Notes: generated by a model not told the origin, from the sequence alone. Counted from the stretch's first letter, positions 30,835 through 41,236 are shown. The stretch is 64,000 bases of DNA from Alphaproteobacteria bacterium (GCA_018819265.1 JAHJQI010000047.1:39247-103246); one strand, 5' to 3'. A program made the numbers and translations.

Positions 30835-31860
30835 ATGAGCAGACTGATCATCACCGCCCCCGGCATTGCCAGCATTCAGGACATCGGCCGCTTCGGCCTG
30901 CAGCGCTACGGCGTCGCTCCCGCTGGCGCCATGGACGCTGGTTCCCTGAGGCGCGCCAACACCCTCGTCGGCTGCCCTGTCGGCACCCCTGCAATCGAGA
31001 TCGGACCGCTGCCGGTGAGTATCGAGGTTGCAGGCCCACCGATCCGGTTCGCCCTGTCGGGAGCCCCCCGCACGCTGTCGATAGACGGAGAGTCGGTGCC
31101 ACTCGACCAGACCCACGTCATCCGCGACGCCCAGCGGATGAAGATTGGTTCCGCCCGCGGCGGCATGTTCTCCTATCTTTGCTTTGAAGGCGGGCTTCAC
31201 TGCGAACTCCAGCACGGCAGCAATTCCCTCGATGAGCGCGCCGGCTTCGGCAGCCCGCTGCGCCGCCGGCTGCAGGCCGCAGACGTACTCGAAGTTCCTG
31301 CGGCGACCGCCTGGCACAGCGAACGCAGCGCTGCCAGCCCATCGGCCGGCCCAGCGCGCCAGGACGTCATTCGGGTCATCCTCGGTCCCCAGGAAGACTA
31401 CTTCTATCCCGAGACGATCGACCGTTTCCTGACGACGACCTGGCGAACCGCGCTGAGCAGCAATCGCATGTGCTACAGCCTCGACGGTCCGCTGCTGGCC
31501 CACGCCAAAGGCTACAACATCGTCTCCGACGGCACCGTCAAAGGCTCCGTGCAGGTTGCCGGAAGCGGCCAGCCGCTCGTACTGCTCGCCGATCGCGGCA
31601 CCGTCGGCGGCTATCCGAAAATCGCCACTCTCGCCAGTATCGATATGGATCGGTTCGTACAGATCCCGCCCGGCGGCGAAGTACGCTTCAAGGCGATATC
31701 TGTTGGGGAGGCCCAGGCCCTGCTTCGCACGAGTGGAGCCCGCGATTCGATCGCGCTGCGCGAAGCAAGCAGACTGCCAGGCATCAACCCTGCCGCTCTT
31801 GCCTCAGCCAACCTTGCCGGCCTTGCCACCAACGCTCTCGATCCTGCGGCGTTCGACTGA
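30835..31860 (+). CDS. pxpC: 5-oxoprolinase subunit PxpC (KipA-like, allophanate hydrolase subunit 2)
   Basis: ITAPGIASIQDIGRFGLQRYGVAPAGAMDAGSLRRANTLVG; VAGSGQPLVLLADRGTVGGYPKIATL. Confidence 0.93.
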   Translation: MSRLIITAPGIASIQDIGRFGLQRYGVAPAGAMDAGSLRRANTLVGCPVGTPAIEIGPLPVSIEVAGPPIRFALSGAPRTLSIDGESVPLDQTHVIRDAQRMKIGSARGGMFSYLCFEGGLHCELQHGSNSLDERAGFGSPLRRRLQAADVLEVPAATAWHSERSAASPSAGPARQDVIRVILGPQEDYFYPETIDRFLTTTWRTALSSNRMCYSLDGPLLAHAKGYNIVSDGTVKGSVQVAGSGQPLVLLADRGTVGGYPKIATLASIDMDRFVQIPPGGEVRFKAISVGEAQALLRTSGARDSIALREASRLPGINPAALASANLAGLATNALDPAAFD

Positions 31861-31882
31861 GCGGACGAAGACGCCCGCATCC

Positions 31883-32614
31883 TCACCGCAAGATCATCAA
31901 CAGGCCGATTGCCAGCAGCGTCAGCAGCACCAGCTTTCGAAATCCGGCAACCGAGATCGCTTGACGCAGCCGCACACCGATCGACGTTCCGATCAGCGCC
32001 GGCACGATCGCGGCCAGCGATCCGCCGGCAAGCTGCAGCGTCAGGATTCCGGCGGCGTAGAGACCGACCGACAAGACAGCCGTCGAAACGATGACGCCGA
32101 CGTTGATGACCTGCACGGTCCGGTTCGGATCGAGCTGCAGCGACATCACGTAGGGCAGAAGCGGCACCACCTGCGACCCAGTCAGCCCGGTGAAAAACCC
32201 ATTCAGGAAGCCTGCGGGAATCTGCAGCGGGCCGTGCAGGTTTTCCGCCAGGGCGAAAGCCGGCCGCGCCAGGCCAAGGGCCACATAGCAAAGGAGCACA
32301 ATTCCAAGCACCTTCGTTGCAACCGATTGATCGACCCACAGCAACGCCATCAGTCCTGCCCCGATGCCGGGCACCATGGCAATGTACATGTGGTGGAATT
32401 TTTCAGCCGTCCAGCGCAGGTGTCCCGTCGTGATCACCAGGCTGATGTTGGTCGCTATCGCCGGTGCCAGCACCAATGCCATCGCCGGCTTCAGCCCGAT
32501 CGCGAGGACCAGGAAGGGCAGCGCGCAGGAGGCATACCCGAGCCCCGTCGCCCCCTTGATGATGCCGGCCAGGAACAATCCCGTCGCAGCGATGGCAAGC
32601 GTCGTCGGCTCCAT
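31883..32614 (-). CDS. Sulfite exporter TauE/SafE family permease
   Basis: FLAGIIKGATGLGYASCALPFL ... GFLNGFFTGLTGSQVVPLLPYV; multi-TM. Confidence 0.88.
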   Translation of the reverse strand: MEPTTLAIAATGLFLAGIIKGATGLGYASCALPFLVLAIGLKPAMALVLAPAIATNISLVITTGHLRWTAEKFHHMYIAMVPGIGAGLMALLWVDQSVATKVLGIVLLCYVALGLARPAFALAENLHGPLQIPAGFLNGFFTGLTGSQVVPLLPYVMSLQLDPNRTVQVINVGVIVSTAVLSVGLYAAGILTLQLAGGSLAAIVPALIGTSIGVRLRQAISVAGFRKLVLLTLLAIGLLMILR

Positions 32615-32711
32615 GGGTTGGCTTCCGCCCTACGTTGGAAATGCCGACGGCCCCGGACCGGCCGGCCACGGCGGAACGATCTACCTTAAGACAGGCAACC
32701 TTTAGCAATCA

Positions 32712-35501
32712 CTATCCCAGCCGCTTCAAAGCCGCCGACAGCCTTGAGATCTTGCCCTCGAACTCCACGACTCGTTCTCGCGCCGTCTCGACCGCTTCCG
32801 GATTGGCCCTGGCGACGAAGTTCGGGTTGTCGAGCTTGGCCTTCTCCTTCGCCAGCAAGTCCTTCGACTCGTCGACTTCCTTCGCAAGCCGCGCCTTCTC
32901 GGCCTCCATGTCGATCACGCCTTCGAGAGGGATCGCAGCCGTGGTCCCTCCGGTCACGATGAGGGCGGCCCCCTTCGGCGCGGTATCGGCGAAGTCGATC
33001 TCGTCGTCGAGCCTTGCCAATCGCGCGATGGTATCCTCGTGGCGCTCGGTCCGCGCGCGCAGCGCCTTGTCGGCACCGACCAGGACGAGCGGCACCTTCG
33101 CCCCTGCCGGCACGTTCATCTCGTTGCGAACCGAGCGGATTTCCTGCACGAGTTCGATGATCCAGCCGATTTCCTCGTCCGCCGAAGTGTCTTCGAAACC
33201 GTCGAGATCCGGCCACGCCGATAGCGTCAACAGCGAAGTGCGGTGCTCGCCATGCTCGACCATGTGCGCCCATAGCTCTTCGGTGATGAATGGCATGAAC
33301 GGGTGCAGGATCTTGAGAATCTGGTCGAGCGTCCAGGCAACGCACGCGCGCGTCTCGGCCTTCTCGTGTTCGTCGTCACCGGAAAGCTGCGGCTTGATCA
33401 GTTCCAGGTACCAGTCGCAGAAGACGCCCCAGACGAACTCATAAGCCGCGCCTGCGGCTTCGTTGAAGCGGTAGGCCTCGATCCCGGCGGTGACGGCCTT
33501 CGCCGCCCGCTCGGTTTCCCCGACGATCCACTTGTTGACGGTCGCTTCCACCTCGGCCGGATCGAAGTCGTGCTGGCGCACGCACTCGTTCATCTCCGCG
33601 AACCGTGCCGCGTTCCAAAGCTTGGTGGCGAAGTTGCGATAGCCTTCGACGCGCTGCTTCGACAGCTTGATGTCGCGTCCCTGGGCCGCCATGGCGGCAA
33701 GCGTGAAGCGCAACGGATCGGCGCCGTACTCGTCGATCATGACGAGCGGGTCCATCACGTTGCCCTTCGACTTACTCATCTTCTGCCCCTTCTCGTCGCG
33801 CACGAGGGCATGGATGTAGACGTCGCGGAACGGCACTTCCTTGCGGAAATAAAGCCCCATCATCATCATCCGGGCGACCCAGAAGAAGATGATGTCGAAG
33901 CCGGTGACGAGCACGGATGTCGGATAGTAGCGCTTGAGTTCCGGAGTTTCGTCCGGCCAGCCGAGCGTCGAGAACGCCCACAGCCCCGACGAGAACCACG
34001 TGTCGAGCACGTCCTCGTCGCGCGTCAGCGGCACGGCCTTGCCGTAGTGTTTCCTGGCAAGCTTCGCCGCTTCCGCTTCGTCATGCGCAACGAATATCTT
34101 GCCATCGGGCCCATACCACGCCGGGATCTGGTGCCCCCACCACAGCTGCCGCGAGATGCACCACGGCTGGATATTGCGCATCCACTCGAAATAGGTCTTG
34201 TCCCAGTTGCCGGGAATGAAGCGCGTGCGCCCGTCCTCGACGGCTAGAATCGCGTCCTTCGCAAGCTCTTCTGCGTTGACGTACCACTGATCCGTCAGCC
34301 GCGGCTCGATGACGGCGTTGGAGCGGTCTCCGTGCGGCACCTGATGCGTCGTCGGCTCTATTCTTTCAAGCAGTCCCAGCGCGTGCAGATCCTCGACGAT
34401 CCTTTTGCGCGCAACGAACCGGTCGAGCCCGCGATAGGCCTCCGGGATTGCCGCAGAATTCGCTTCGACGCCCGTTACGATCGCCCCATGCTCGTCGAGC
34501 ACGTTGATCTGCTCGAGCCCCTGCCGCCTGCCGACCTCGAAGTCGTTGAAATCGTGCGCCGGTGTGATCTTAACCGCCCCCGTTCCCTTTTCTGGATCGG
34601 AATATTCGTCAGCGACGATCGGGATCTCCCGCCCGACCAGAGGCAGCACGATCATTTTGCCGACGAGTTCGGTGTAGCGTTCGTCCTCGGGGTGCACCGC
34701 GACACCCGAATCGCCGAGCATCGTTTCCGGCCGCGTCGTCGCAACGACGATGAACCGCTTCGGGTCGTCTTTCAGTGGATAGCGGAAGTGGAACATGTGC
34801 CCGCCGGGGTTCTTGTCCAAGAGCTTGTTCAGGGCCTTGAGGTCGAGCGCAACGGCTTCGCCCGTTTTCTCGTCCGTTTGGCCGTCCGTCCACTTGAACT
34901 TTCCCGAGGCTTCGACCTGCACGACTTCGAGGTCCGAAATCGCCGTCTGGAACTTCGGGTCCCAATTGACGAGCCGCTTGTCCTTGTAGATCAGGCCCGC
35001 TTCGTAAAGCTCGACGAAAACCTTGAGCACCGCCCGCGACAGCCCTTCGTCCATCGTGAAGCGCTCGCGCGACCAGTCGCACGAAGCCCCGAGCCGCTTG
35101 AGCTGGTTGACGATTGTCCCGCCGGATTCTTCCTTCCACGCCCAGACTTTTTCGAGGAACTTCTCGCGGCCGATCTCGCGACGGCCCGGCTCCTGGCGCT
35201 CCATCATCTGCCGTTCGACGACCATCTGCGTGGCGATGCCCGCGTGATCGGTACCCGGCTGCCACAGGACGTCACGGCCTCGCATGCGCTCGAACCGGCA
35301 CAGGATGTCCTGCAGCGTATTGTTGAGCGCGTGCCCCATGTGCAGCGAACCGGTAACGTTCGGCGGCGGGATCACGATGGAATAGGGCTGTCCTGGCTTT
35401 TCACCCCGGATTGCCTTGCCGCTTCTGAAGGCCTCGGCCTTTTCCCATTCGTCATGGATGCGCGGCTCGATGGCAGCCGGCTGATATGTCTTTTCGAGCA
35501 T
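32712..35501 (-). CDS. valS: Valine--tRNA ligase
   Basis: PPPNVTGSLHMGHALNNTLQD; KMSKSKGNVMDPL; C-terminal coiled-coil. Confidence 0.97.
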   Translation of the reverse strand: MLEKTYQPAAIEPRIHDEWEKAEAFRSGKAIRGEKPGQPYSIVIPPPNVTGSLHMGHALNNTLQDILCRFERMRGRDVLWQPGTDHAGIATQMVVERQMMERQEPGRREIGREKFLEKVWAWKEESGGTIVNQLKRLGASCDWSRERFTMDEGLSRAVLKVFVELYEAGLIYKDKRLVNWDPKFQTAISDLEVVQVEASGKFKWTDGQTDEKTGEAVALDLKALNKLLDKNPGGHMFHFRYPLKDDPKRFIVVATTRPETMLGDSGVAVHPEDERYTELVGKMIVLPLVGREIPIVADEYSDPEKGTGAVKITPAHDFNDFEVGRRQGLEQINVLDEHGAIVTGVEANSAAIPEAYRGLDRFVARKRIVEDLHALGLLERIEPTTHQVPHGDRSNAVIEPRLTDQWYVNAEELAKDAILAVEDGRTRFIPGNWDKTYFEWMRNIQPWCISRQLWWGHQIPAWYGPDGKIFVAHDEAEAAKLARKHYGKAVPLTRDEDVLDTWFSSGLWAFSTLGWPDETPELKRYYPTSVLVTGFDIIFFWVARMMMMGLYFRKEVPFRDVYIHALVRDEKGQKMSKSKGNVMDPLVMIDEYGADPLRFTLAAMAAQGRDIKLSKQRVEGYRNFATKLWNAARFAEMNECVRQHDFDPAEVEATVNKWIVGETERAAKAVTAGIEAYRFNEAAGAAYEFVWGVFCDWYLELIKPQLSGDDEHEKAETRACVAWTLDQILKILHPFMPFITEELWAHMVEHGEHRTSLLTLSAWPDLDGFEDTSADEEIGWIIELVQEIRSVRNEMNVPAGAKVPLVLVGADKALRARTERHEDTIARLARLDDEIDFADTAPKGAALIVTGGTTAAIPLEGVIDMEAEKARLAKEVDESKDLLAKEKAKLDNPNFVARANPEAVETARERVVEFEGKISRLSAALKRLG

Positions 35502-35678
35502 TATGGGTTCTGGATTTTCGACTGATGTAGGGACATTGGCCGGTGGTACGACCCCCGCCGCCCGCCGTCAACAATGACGGCCTCGAAGGTCGCTGGCGAC
35601 AAGGCAGTGGTTGGCGCGGGGCCCGTCGACGACCAGGCAAGATAGAGGGGCGGAAAACCCTTGTCGGCTGGATTCGAA

Positions 35679-35798
35679 ACCAAACGTCAGGTGCAAAAGC
35701 TACACTGGAATCATAGAGTAGCTAGTGTTCCTTGTGGTTCTCACATTCGCCCGGAACTTGGCCGCAACGGGAAGCAAATGTCAGAAACGGAACACTAG
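35679..35798 (-). repeat. Palindromic repeat element: complete B hairpin (35722-35798) plus half of an A hairpin; inverted relative to the 60.1-60.4 kb array
   Basis: accaaacgtcaggtgcaaaagctacactggaatcatagagtagCTAGTGTTCC...GGAACACTAG; reverse complement aligns with 60238-60355. Confidence 0.92.
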
Positions 35799-37306
35799 CC
35801 GCCGAGCCCGTTCGCGTTGCCCGGCGGCCGGTCGAGTTGATTCTTCACGCTGTCGGCGACTTCCAGCCGCAAGGCGCTTTCGACGATCCGCGGCATATTG
35901 TTTTCAAGCCACTCGCGCAGCAACGGCCGCAACAGTTCGGCAACCGTGTCTTCGAGCGTGCGGACCTTCCCGCCGTCGCTTGCGACAACTATACTGGCAA
36001 CCGACAACCCCTGCGCCAGGCTCTGCGCGCCACTTGTCGCGGCTGCCGCGGCATCGGACTTCGGTTCGACTGCGGACAGCTCATCAGCAGGTGGCGTGGG
36101 TTCGGATGCAGCACCCGCCGGCGCGGCCGACGCACTGATTGCAGCCATCTCATCGACGCCACCGGGCGACGCCGGCTCGTCGACTTCGCGCTCGGCCGTC
36201 GTAACTTCAGGCGCTTCGGTCTGGTCTTGGGTTAAGCCGGAAACCGCATCGAAGAAAGCCCGCCCGGTCTCGCTCGACATGCTGAGGCTGGGGTCGATAG
36301 GCCGCGGCGTTGCCGCGAGAAACCCGACATTGGCGGTCTTCAGACCGACGCCAGCATCGCTCGAAGCTGATAGCAGAGCGTCAACGGCGGGCTCTGCGTT
36401 ATTCGAGGTTGCGTCCGCCTGCAACTCCGGCTTCTCCCCACCAAACAGGGCGGATGCGGAAGCCGGTCGGGGCGTCTCCGGCTTGGAGGGCATCGCCGCG
36501 ATGACGACTTGCCGCCTCGGCGGCTCGCCCTTCTTATCGGCGATCGGCTCGCCGTCGCTGGCCCCCGAGAGGCGCAGCCCCAGTCCATCCGACTGCGGCG
36601 CCGTTGCTTCGGCTGCCGAATCGGTCTTCGCCGGACCAAAAAGCTCGGAAGCCGCCGAGACCGGCGCTGTTTCATCCTTGCGGGGCGGCCTCAGCGTGCC
36701 GAAGTCGAACTCGCGGCGCGGCGGTGAAGCCGGTTCAATAGCACGCTCCCCCGGGGTATCGCCGCGCGGCGCGCTCTGAGCCGGATGCCGGCCTTGCGGG
36801 GTAGTGCCGTTGGTTCCATTGGGAAGCTTTGGTTCGCGCTGCGTTGAACCGGCATCCGCGCCAGCTTCCGTTTTGGCGAACGGGCTGGGCGTGATCGGCA
36901 GTTTGTGCATGGGCTCTTCGAAGACGTCGGAAAAATCGTCGGCGGCGGGGCTTCCCGCGGATCGCTCGAAAGCGGGTGCAGGACCGGGGCTGTAGCGCAA
37001 TTCACCGGGCGTTGCAGATGCGCCGAAACCGCCGGCCGCATACTCTTGGGGCCGCAGTTCCTGGCGCTGACCGGGACGATGCCCGAACGCTGTCGCAGCT
37101 GCTGGAGCCCCTTGACCTATTGGCGACAGCGCCGGTGACGCGGAAAACGACGCGTTCGACGGCCGCACCGAAAGCGCCGGCGCACTGTCGTCCGCAGCCG
37201 ACTGATCAGATGCTTTTTCCGACGGCGGCTCCTGAGCGATGATGTTGCGGATGGAGGCTAGAATCTCCTCCATGCTCGGTTCGCCCGCGCCGTTTGTGAT
37301 ACTCAT
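35795..37306 (-). CDS. popZ: PopZ-like pole-organizing protein (DUF2497)
   Basis: N-term MSITNGAGEPSMEEILASIRNIIAQEPP; C-term GGKVRTLEDTVAELLRPLLREWLENNMPRIVESAL; long Pro/Ala/Glu-rich linker. Confidence 0.88.
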   Translation of the reverse strand: MSITNGAGEPSMEEILASIRNIIAQEPPSEKASDQSAADDSAPALSVRPSNASFSASPALSPIGQGAPAAATAFGHRPGQRQELRPQEYAAGGFGASATPGELRYSPGPAPAFERSAGSPAADDFSDVFEEPMHKLPITPSPFAKTEAGADAGSTQREPKLPNGTNGTTPQGRHPAQSAPRGDTPGERAIEPASPPRREFDFGTLRPPRKDETAPVSAASELFGPAKTDSAAEATAPQSDGLGLRLSGASDGEPIADKKGEPPRRQVVIAAMPSKPETPRPASASALFGGEKPELQADATSNNAEPAVDALLSASSDAGVGLKTANVGFLAATPRPIDPSLSMSSETGRAFFDAVSGLTQDQTEAPEVTTAEREVDEPASPGGVDEMAAISASAAPAGAASEPTPPADELSAVEPKSDAAAAATSGAQSLAQGLSVASIVVASDGGKVRTLEDTVAELLRPLLREWLENNMPRIVESALRLEVADSVKNQLDRPPGNANGLGG

Positions 37307-37601
37307 CGAAATCCCTCGCCAAGTTCGTCCGCCTGCCCGTTGCTGGCCGTCCGGCTGGTGTCTTCCACTCATATAGCCTGAAGTTGCGCGCTTCAACGCG
37401 AAGTGCTCAAAAAACACTTGACAGATTGAGGGCGCAACTGCGGCTTCCTGCGCTTCGGGCCGGACCGCCCGTTGAAGCGAGCACTGCGCAGATCCGTCAC
37501 GCGCAAATTAGCTAACCGCCATCATGGGCACGGTTATGGCGCAAATCCGGCAATCATTGGCGCAATTTCAGCGACTTATCGCAATTGGACGGCTCCGGAG
37601 G

Positions 37602-39128
37602 TCACTTCAGCGTACGGTGGCGCCCGTGCGACTCCCACAAATCGTAGTCCTCGCGGCGGCCATCCTCGTGCGTAATCGATATGCCCCACCATTTGCGCCG
37701 AACTTCAAAGTAGTGCGCTTCCGGATCATAGACCGTAGCGGCGACACCGATGGTATCGACGCTGAGGCGGCCCATGGCAGAAAGAAGGGTATAGGCGGCA
37801 ACGATCAGGTTGCGCCGGGTCGTCTCCAGCTGAACCTGGGAATTCAGCAGTTCCTGCTCCGCGTTCAGCACGTCGAGCAGCGTCCGCTGTCCAACCTTTT
37901 CCTCTTCGCGCACACCGGTCAGCGCCGTCTGGTTCGAATCAACCTGCACCTGGTCGGATTCGAGCTGCGCCTGCACCGCCTGGTACTGTGACCAGGCCGT
38001 GATCACGGCTTCGCGCACTTGCGTCCGCGCATCCTCGATTTCCTGCAGCCGGCTCACGTGGGTGTGCTTGGCGGCCCTCACGCGGGCTGAGACTTCGCCG
38101 CCCTGGTAGATCGGCACGTTGAGACGCCCGGTCAGTGTCGTCGATTCCGTCTCGGCGATCGTCGAGGACGTGTTGAACCTGTTCTGATAGCTCGCTTCCA
38201 GATTGAGCGTTGGCAGCAGTTCGCCGCGCACGACGTCGACGGTGTGCCGGGCACCCTGTTCGCGGTAGAGCGCGGCGATCACCAGCGGATTCTCGTTGAG
38301 GCCCACCGAGGTCGCCTCGTCGAGCGAATTCGGCATGACGCCGCGCGGCACGCCGGGTTCGACCAGATTCGAGGGCGGTCCCCCGACGACCCGCTCGTAA
38401 CGCGCCCGGCTGCTCTTGAGGTTGGCACGGGCGAGATCCAGCGACGACACCGATCCAGCCCTTCTGGCGCGGGCCTGCGACACGTCGGTCCGCGTCACCT
38501 CGCCGACGTCGAAGCGATCCTGCGTCGCACGAAGCTCCCGCGACAGCACATCGACGTTGTTTTCCTGCAACCGCACCACTGCCTGATCGCGCACGACGTC
38601 CATGTAGGCCGTCGCGGCTTCGAGCAGCACCTGCCGTTCGATATCGCGCAGGCTCTCGCGGCCGGCCCGCACGTTTGCTTCTGCTTCGGCGATCGTGTTC
38701 TCGGTGCGGAAACCGTTGAAAAGGTTCTGTTGCAGCGTCACGCCGTAACCGCGCGGATAGATGGTGTCGCCGGACCGAGCGCCTTGAGTGATACGCCCGG
38801 TTTCGGGATCAAAGCCTCCGCCCGCATTTTCATCTCGGCGGCGGGAACGGATATCGTTGATATTGACGTCGGCGTTACCGTTGATGCGCGGCAGGTACCC
38901 CGACCGCGCCTGCGGCACGCCTTCGTCCGTCGCCCTCAGGCGAGCCCGCTCGGCGTCAATCCGGGGATTATAGCGGTAGGCTGAAGACAGCGCCTCGTTC
39001 AAGGTATCCGCACGCACCGGATCGACCGGCGAAGCAACCAGCACCGCCGCGAGCAGAATCGCCGAGGCGGCGCACATGTCCAAGGCCGCAAGGCGCCTTC
39101 CCGTCGTAACAATCTTGCGATCGTGCAT
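37602..39128 (-). CDS. TolC family outer membrane efflux protein
   Basis: DTLNEALSSAYRYNPRIDAERARLRATDEGVPQARSGYLPRI; ALTGVREEEKVGQRTLLDVLNAEQELLNSQVQL. Confidence 0.94.
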   Translation of the reverse strand: MHDRKIVTTGRRLAALDMCAASAILLAAVLVASPVDPVRADTLNEALSSAYRYNPRIDAERARLRATDEGVPQARSGYLPRINGNADVNINDIRSRRRDENAGGGFDPETGRITQGARSGDTIYPRGYGVTLQQNLFNGFRTENTIAEAEANVRAGRESLRDIERQVLLEAATAYMDVVRDQAVVRLQENNVDVLSRELRATQDRFDVGEVTRTDVSQARARRAGSVSSLDLARANLKSSRARYERVVGGPPSNLVEPGVPRGVMPNSLDEATSVGLNENPLVIAALYREQGARHTVDVVRGELLPTLNLEASYQNRFNTSSTIAETESTTLTGRLNVPIYQGGEVSARVRAAKHTHVSRLQEIEDARTQVREAVITAWSQYQAVQAQLESDQVQVDSNQTALTGVREEEKVGQRTLLDVLNAEQELLNSQVQLETTRRNLIVAAYTLLSAMGRLSVDTIGVAATVYDPEAHYFEVRRKWWGISITHEDGRREDYDLWESHGRHRTLK

Positions 39129-39493
39129 ATTATCTACCGGTTGGTCAGAGCGTCGGCACGCAACCAAACCCGCCCCTGTCTTAGTCTTCCTGCTCCGGCG
39201 TATCTGATTCCGATCACGGGGAGACATTGGTCCACCGGCTATCCACATACAAGTCGGGAACGCGTCCGATAGAATTCAGCCCCGGATTCGATTCGAGACT
39301 TACTGAGTAGTTAGCCGAAAGCCCGGCGCAACGGTATCCACAGCGACTTCATGGCAACCGTTCTTCGGCGACCGTTGCCGGATCCCCACACTCAGATTCG
39401 ACAGTGTTTGAGGCAAAGCACGCCAAACCCGGCCTTGAGCACGAGTTATGTGCCGGCTTCGGAGGTTTAATCAATATAAAGCGGCGAGCCGGC

Positions 39494-41236
39494 CTAATCG
39501 AGCGACGATTTGAACCCCGGCAAGCTGCCGGTGGCGCCGACCGCGCCTTGAACCGTCCCCGCCGCGACCGGGCCGCGCAGCGCCATAGCACCCGCCGGGC
39601 CTGAGAGATCCCGCGCTTCGCGCGTGCCGTCGCCGGGTTGAAGGACGCTTTCCGCCCCGAAACTCTGTTTGAACAACCGTTCCAGAAGCGGCGGCTCCTC
39701 GGGCGCCTCGATTCTCCGCAACCGCACTGACCGGCGCGAAACCTTCGGCCTCCGCACCGCCGGCAGGTCTTCTCCAGTCACCGCCATGACGCTAGGGAAT
39801 TCATGGCTTTCCGCGCGCGTTATGGTCACCCCGGCCCATTGCCGGCGCACCTCATCGTAATGCGCCTCGGGTACGTAGACGTCGGTCGCAAGCTCGATAC
39901 CTTCGGCGCTGAGCCGTCCGATACTCGCGAGCACGGCGTAAGACGCCACAACCATGTCCCGCCGCGTCCCGACCAGCGACACCCGTGCATCGAGCAGTTC
40001 CTGCTCCGCGTTGAGCACGTCGAGCAGCGTCCGCTGGCCGACCTTTTCTTCTTCCCGAACGCCGGTCAGCGCAGTACGAGCCGCCGAAACCTGGATCTGA
40101 TCGGAATCGAGCTGCGCCCGCGCTGCCATCAGGCGCGACCAGGCCGACGTCACGTTGGCTTCGACGTCGGCGCGCGACTGTTCGATCTCCTGGATCCGGC
40201 TGACGTGATTATGCTTGGCCTTGCGCACCCGCGCATGCACTTCGCCGCCCTGGTAGAACGGGATCCTCAGCCGTCCCGAGATGCTCGCCGAATTGCGCTC
40301 TTCGATTGACGGCGAAGCATTGGTGCCCTGCGAATAGCTCGCCTCGACATCGACGCGGGGCAGGAGTTCGCCCCAAACCTGATCGACTGAATATTTCGCC
40401 GCCTGCTCCTGATAAATCGCGGCAATGAGCCTTGGGCTTTCCTGCTCGGCGATCCTGTGCGCTTCCTCGATCGAAGATGGCAATCCGCGCACCGCCAGCG
40501 GCGGCTCCGACAATCCTTCAGGCGAATGACCGACCACGCGCAGGAAGCTGGCCCGCGAAATCTTCAGGTTGGCCTTCGCCAGATCGGCCGCCGACACCGC
40601 CCGTGCGCGCCTTGCCCGCGCCTGCGCCACGTCCGTCAGTGTCACTTCCTTGACCGCGCGGCGCGCTTCGGCAGCCTGCAGTTCACGGCTGAGCACCCCG
40701 ACGTTGACTTCGCGCAAGCCGGCGATGGCTTGGTCGCGAACCACGTCCATGAAGGCGGTGACCGCATCGAACAAAGTCGCCGATTCCCGGTCCCCCAGCT
40801 GCGCACGCCCCGCCCGCACCATCGCCTCCGCGGCACTGACGGCATTCGTCGTGCGAAACCCATCGAACACCGGCTGGCGCACGTTGATTTCCCAGTTCGT
40901 CGGCCTGGTGCCGCCGTCGTTCAACGTTTGCGGACGCGACTTCAGGTCCTGCGAAGCGATCGAGGCTTCTCCTGTGATCGTCGGCCGGTATCCTGATTGC
41001 GCCCGCGGCACGTCTTCGTCCGTCGCTCTGAGCCGCGCGCGCTCCGCATCGAGGCCGGGATTCGATTGATAGGCGGCGATCAGCGCATCCCGCAGATCCT
41101 CGGACCGGGCCGGCGCAATCGCCAGAATCGCAACCGCAGCGCACGCGCATGCCCAGCCGGCACGAACCCCCGTGCGGCGCGAAACCGGCCAGCATGGCCG
41201 GGCGCTCATCCCTCGATACCAGACGTTATGCGACAT
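39494..41236 (-). CDS. TolC family outer membrane efflux protein, paralogue of the downstream gene
   Basis: DLRDALIAAYQSNPGLDAERARLRATDEDVPRAQSGYRPTI; ALTGVREEEKVGQRTLLDVLNAEQELLDARVSL. Confidence 0.93.
   Translation of the reverse strand: MSHNVWYRGMSARPCWPVSRRTGVRAGWACACAAVAILAIAPARSEDLRDALIAAYQSNPGLDAERARLRATDEDVPRAQSGYRPTITGEASIASQDLKSRPQTLNDGGTRPTNWEINVRQPVFDGFRTTNAVSAAEAMVRAGRAQLGDRESATLFDAVTAFMDVVRDQAIAGLREVNVGVLSRELQAAEARRAVKEVTLTDVAQARARRARAVSAADLAKANLKISRASFLRVVGHSPEGLSEPPLAVRGLPSSIEEAHRIAEQESPRLIAAIYQEQAAKYSVDQVWGELLPRVDVEASYSQGTNASPSIEERNSASISGRLRIPFYQGGEVHARVRKAKHNHVSRIQEIEQSRADVEANVTSAWSRLMAARAQLDSDQIQVSAARTALTGVREEEKVGQRTLLDVLNAEQELLDARVSLVGTRRDMVVASYAVLASIGRLSAEGIELATDVYVPEAHYDEVRRQWAGVTITRAESHEFPSVMAVTGEDLPAVRRPKVSRRSVRLRRIEAPEEPPLLERLFKQSFGAESVLQPGDGTREARDLSGPAGAMALRGPVAAGTVQGAVGATGSLPGFKSSLD

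Noticed and set aside
34332-35525. 397-aa plus-strand ORF
   Set aside because: Antisense to valS
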